DNA from: VRUE01 sp963745915
Lineage (GTDB): Bacteria; Actinomycetota; Thermoleophilia; Solirubrobacterales; 70-9
DNA: 64,000 nt
Assembly: GCA_963745915.1 (NCBI GenBank)
Contig: CAVUZA010000002.1
Span: 248,001-312,000 of the forward strand
Reading direction: 5' to 3'
Positions 61,236 to 64,000 of the stretch are shown here, piece by piece. How positions within the stretch are numbered: the stretch's first letter is position 1; the number at the start of each line of letters is the position of its first letter. The position numbers and the translations under genes are program-made. Below the pieces are notes generated by a model, which saw nothing but the letters and a program-made list of their open reading frames with translations, was not told where the DNA came from and searched no databases.

Positions 61236-62106
61236 CTAAAAGGTTCTGTAACCCGACCCTGACGCAGCCGCCTCGCGCTGCGCCCAAGCCGGTGCCGTGT
61301 CCTCGGCAGCCGCCAGCGCCTCGCGCCGCGCCCGCTTCGCCGTCGCCGTGATCTCCTCCTCGGCGGCGCGCCGGGCGCGCTCCTCGCGCTGCTCGGCCTG
61401 GGCGCGGATGTGGTCCGACTCGGCCTTGAGCGCCTCCTCGGCGCGCGCCCGCGCCTTCTCGGTCGCCTCGCCTTCGACCTTCTCGACCAGCTCGGCGCAC
61501 CCGCTCCTCGGCCTCGCGGCGCACCTCCTCGGTGCCCTGCATCACCCGCTCCTCGATCTCGGCCTCGAGCCGCACCGCCAGCTCGCGCGACTCCGCCGCG
61601 GCCGACTCGGCTTCGGCGGCGCGCTGCTCGGCGGCGGCGACCCGCTGGTCGGCCTCGAGCCTGACCTGCGCCAGGACGTCGGCGTGGTTCTTCTCGGCCT
61701 CCTTCAGGGCGGCGTCGAGCGCCTCGCCGGCGGCCCGCTCCGCCGCCTCCCGGGCCGAGCCGAGCTCGGCGTTGAAGGCTTCGCGGTCCCCCTCGGCGCG
61801 CTTCCGGGCGGCCTCGAAGGACTGCTCGGCGCGGTCGCGAGCCGCCTCGGCGCGCTGCGCCCGCGCCTCGGCCTGGCGCCGTCGGGCGCGCTCGGTCGCG
61901 ACCCGCTCGCGCCCCTCCTCGCCGATCCGGCTCAGCGTCTCCATCGCCCGCTGCCTGACCTCGGCCCGGACCCGCTCGGCCCGCTCCTCAGCACGCGCCA
62001 CCCGCTCCTCGCTGACCCGCACCCACTCCAGGGCCTGGGCAGCGGACTCCCGCAACTCCTCTCGAGCTGCGCCAAGAGCCCTCAAATTCGCGGCCGGCTC
62101 ACCCAT
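61236..62106 (-). CDS. Long coiled-coil protein (frameshifted in this sequence)
   Basis: About 290 codons. From ATG 62106 the sequence is a continuous charged coiled coil (EERVARAEERAERVRAEVRQRAMETLSRI, RAEAARDRAEQSFEAARKRAEGDREAF). Near 61495 the frame changes: EERVR is followed in the next frame by AELVEKVEGEATEKARARAEEALKAE and the end AAASGSGYRTF. One indel explains it. No membrane segment; such proteins can be scaffold or polar-growth factors (DivIVA-like by form only). Function unknown. It sits between C3 and C2. Confidence 0.72.
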
Positions 62107-62190
62107 CCCGCGCAACCTACTACCCGCACCGGAAGCTCCACCAACCTGCGACCGGCAACCCCGCAAATAGGGAACTTTGAGCGCCGTCAT

Positions 62191-62307
62191 GAGCCCGTCC
62201 CAATAGGGGGCGGAACGTCTTGTACTTTTTCGCGAGCGCACCACCGGGCGCCAGCCCATCCCCGCCCCTCGAAAAAGTTAAGTGGAGCCCCCTATCGGGA
62301 CGGGCTC
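62191..62307. repeat. Palindromic element C3, overlapping the 3' end of the acyl-CoA synthetase gene
   Basis: Arms 62191-62232 and 62270-62307: GAGCCCGTCCC, then ATAGGGGGC, then CTTGTACTTTTTCG facing CGAAAAAGTTAAG. Bases 62292-62307 are also the last codons and stop of the acyl-CoA synthetase gene. Confidence 0.9.
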
Positions 62308-63941
62308 CCCGCCTCCCGCTCAACCAGCTCCCTCTTCAGCACCTTCCCGGTCGCATTCCGCGGCAGCTCGTCGAGAAACTCGATCTCGCGCGGCGTCTTG
62401 TAGCCGGCGAGGTTGGCCTTGACGTGCTCCTTCAGCTCCTGCTCGGACGCCGCCTCCTCGCCGACCACGACGAAGGCCTTGAGCCGCTGGCCATACTCCT
62501 CGTCCTCGATCCCGATCACCGCCACCTCGACCACAGCGGCGTGGTCGGCGAGCAGGTCCTCGACCTCGCGCGGGAAGACGTTCTCGCCGCCGGAGACGAT
62601 CATCTCGTCGTCGCGACCGTCGATGAAGAGGCGGCCGTCGGCGTCGAAGTGGCCGACGTCGCCGCTGCAGAGCAGGCCGTCGATCGCCTCCTTATTGCCG
62701 CCGCCGGTGTAGCCCTCGAAGGACATCTCGTTGCCGACGAAGATCCGCCCGACCTCGCCCGGCGCCACCTGGGCGCCGCCCTCGTCGTAGAGGCGGACGA
62801 CGGTGCCCCGCGGCGGCCGCCCGGCGGTGCCCGGCGCGGCGCGCAGGTCCTCCGGGGTGGCGACCGTCGCGTAGGCGACCTCGGTCGAGCCGTAGAGGTT
62901 GTAGATCGTGTCGCCGAAGGTGTCCATCCACTCGATCGCCAGCTCGCCGGGCAGGGCCGAGCCCGAGGTCGAGGTAATCCGCAGCGAGGAGAGGTCGTAG
63001 GCCTCGAGCGTCTCGCGCGGCAGGCTGAGGATGCGCTGCAGCATCACCGGCACGACGCCGAGCACCTCGGCGCGGTGCTCCTGCACGGCGGCCAGGGTCG
63101 CCTCGGGGTCGAAGCGCCGGCGCAGGACCATGGTCGAGGCGGTCGGCAGGCTGATCACGAAGTGGAAGAAGCCCCAGGAGTGGAAGAGCGGCGCGGCGAC
63201 CATCATCGTCTCCCGCGAGCGGTAGGGGATCCTGTCGATCAGCGCCGCCATCGCCATCAGCCCGTCGGGGCTGGAGCGCTGGGCGCCCTTCGGCGTCCCG
63301 GTCGTGCCCGAGGTGAGGATCACGAAGCGGGCTTTGTCGGGCGGCGGCTTCAGGTTCGCTTCCTCGCCGGCGACGATCAGCGACTCGAGCGTCTGCCCCG
63401 CGGGCTCGCCGTCGGCCCAGGCGACCACCCGCTCGATGCCGGCGTCGACGCCGTCGAGCAGGCCGGCGAACTCCTCGTCGTAGACCAGCGCCTTGGGGCC
63501 CTCGCGCCGCATCACGTCGACCAGCTGCGGGCCGGAGAACATCGTGTTCAGGTACAGGGCGCTGGCGCCTAGCTTGGCCGCCGCCAGGGTGGTCTCGATG
63601 AAGCCGCGGTGGTTGCGGCACATGACGCCGATCCCGTCGCCGGGCCCGATCCCCATCGCCGCGAAGGAGTGGGCGAGCGCGTTGGTGCGCCGGTGGACGC
63701 GCTCGAAGCTGAGCGAGCCGCGTTCGTCGATCAGCATCGTCGCCTGCGGGTGGTGCAGGGCGGCGGTGGCGACGCCGGTCGCCGGCGAGGCCCCCCAGCG
63801 GATGAAGGTGGTGGCGATCTTCGCCGCCGTGTCGGGACGCAGCAGCTCGAGGACGCCCGCCTCGCGCAGGACCTTGACCTCGAACGCTTTGTCCGAGGCC
63901 GCCTGGCGGATGCTCTTGCCGATCGAGCCGAGTGCGCCCAT
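62292..63941 (-). CDS. AMP-binding acyl-CoA synthetase (FadD-like)
   Basis: 549 residues. P-loop-like FVILTSGTTGTPKGAQRSS, YNLYGSTEVAYATVATPED, the GRIFVGNEMSFEGYT strand, LFIDGRDDEMIVSGGENVFPREVE hinge and the C-terminal Lys in PRNATGKVLKREL are all present. It activates a fatty or other carboxylic acid to acyl-CoA via acyl-AMP. The final residues SPSR and the stop come from palindrome C3. It follows a partial gene at the window edge by 13 bases. Confidence 0.92.
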   Translation of the reverse strand: MGALGSIGKSIRQAASDKAFEVKVLREAGVLELLRPDTAAKIATTFIRWGASPATGVATAALHHPQATMLIDERGSLSFERVHRRTNALAHSFAAMGIGPGDGIGVMCRNHRGFIETTLAAAKLGASALYLNTMFSGPQLVDVMRREGPKALVYDEEFAGLLDGVDAGIERVVAWADGEPAGQTLESLIVAGEEANLKPPPDKARFVILTSGTTGTPKGAQRSSPDGLMAMAALIDRIPYRSRETMMVAAPLFHSWGFFHFVISLPTASTMVLRRRFDPEATLAAVQEHRAEVLGVVPVMLQRILSLPRETLEAYDLSSLRITSTSGSALPGELAIEWMDTFGDTIYNLYGSTEVAYATVATPEDLRAAPGTAGRPPRGTVVRLYDEGGAQVAPGEVGRIFVGNEMSFEGYTGGGNKEAIDGLLCSGDVGHFDADGRLFIDGRDDEMIVSGGENVFPREVEDLLADHAAVVEVAVIGIEDEEYGQRLKAFVVVGEEAASEQELKEHVKANLAGYKTPREIEFLDELPRNATGKVLKRELVEREAGSPSR

Positions 63942-63954
63942 GGACTGCGGAACC

Positions 63955-64000
63955 CTAGTCGCTATCGACCGTTGCCACGGCGATGCAGGCGATTCCCTCG
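63955..64000 (-). CDS. 3' end of an unidentified gene (start outside window)
   Basis: The minus strand reads EGIACIAVATVDSD and a TAG stop at 63955-63957. Only 14 codons are visible. The EGIACI string resembles the end of some thiolase-like proteins, and the 13-base gap to the acyl-CoA synthetase suggests one operon, but identity cannot be settled here. Confidence 0.4.
   Translation of the reverse strand, partial: EGIACIAVATVDSD

Overview
The window is very GC-rich (roughly 70 percent by eye) with dense, often overlapping genes, GTG/TTG starts and little intergenic space. The gene set points to a high-GC actinobacterium, most likely class Thermoleophilia (Solirubrobacterales-like): a lysA-hom-thrC-thrB cluster, cysS-rlmB-sigH order, F420-type luciferase-like oxidoreductase, paired acyl-CoA dehydrogenases, a MarP-like CvpA-trypsin protease and a cell-wall-binding-repeat protein. 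This placement is inferred from gene content, not from a marker-gene tree.

Layout. 1-6.6 kb: 3' end of a WS/DGAT acyltransferase, FxsA, an MscL with a zinc ribbon, a small accessory patch (orphan DUF433 antitoxin, MNT/HEPN pair, ORF6N phage-type remnant), a SufT-type DUF59 gene, and an ISL3 element with a perfect 8-bp target duplication. 6.7-14.3 kb: AddB/AddA-like helicase-nuclease pair and an AAA/DUF4143 ATPase. 14.4-22.5 kb: exonuclease VII, an HxlR regulator with an operator-like palindrome, a MarP-like protease divergent from a penicillin-binding transpeptidase, an IS982-family element at the transpeptidase stop codon, a lipoprotein, an SRPBCC protein and a zinc-ribbon/FHA protein. 22.7-33.4 kb: gltB, a cupin gene boxed by two 51-53 bp perfect palindromes, and the thrB-thrC-hom-lysA cluster with a 5'-truncated ATPase gene lodged between thrC and thrB. 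33.5-46.3 kb: envelope genes (M23 peptidase, CDF exporter, cell-wall-binding protein) mixed with beta-oxidation genes (three acyl-CoA dehydrogenases, thiolase, 3-hydroxyacyl-CoA dehydrogenase); two of the beta-oxidation promoters carry the same TGACTG-GT-CAGTCA palindrome. 46.3-56 kb: CNNM/CorC protein, cobalamin-type binding protein, rhomboid, ECF sigma factor, a PlsC-GpsA fusion, a maleylacetate-reductase/hydroquinone-dioxygenase pair and a SHOCT membrane protein. 56-64 kb: decayed ATPase, tRNA-Thr(TGT), GNAT-like protein, sigH, rlmB, cysS, a coiled-coil protein and an acyl-CoA synthetase.

The most unusual feature is a dispersed population of long, almost perfect inverted repeats (50-165 bp), at least eight families here labelled A to H. 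Most sit 2-15 bp past a stop codon. In families A and B the core or loop is conserved between copies while much of the stem differs, yet each stem pairs with itself. Several copies lie as head-to-head pairs; one supplies the last codons and stop of an acyl-CoA synthetase gene, two lie in frame inside cysS, and one has an ISL3 copy in its loop. They may be terminators or mRNA 3'-end structures that spread as palindromic elements. I regard this as the candidate undescribed system.

Five otherwise intact genes (xseA, zinc-ribbon/FHA gene, gltB, 3-hydroxyacyl-CoA dehydrogenase, coiled-coil gene) carry a single frameshift in this sequence. They may be sequencing errors rather than true pseudogenes. 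No CRISPR array, rRNA or prophage is seen.
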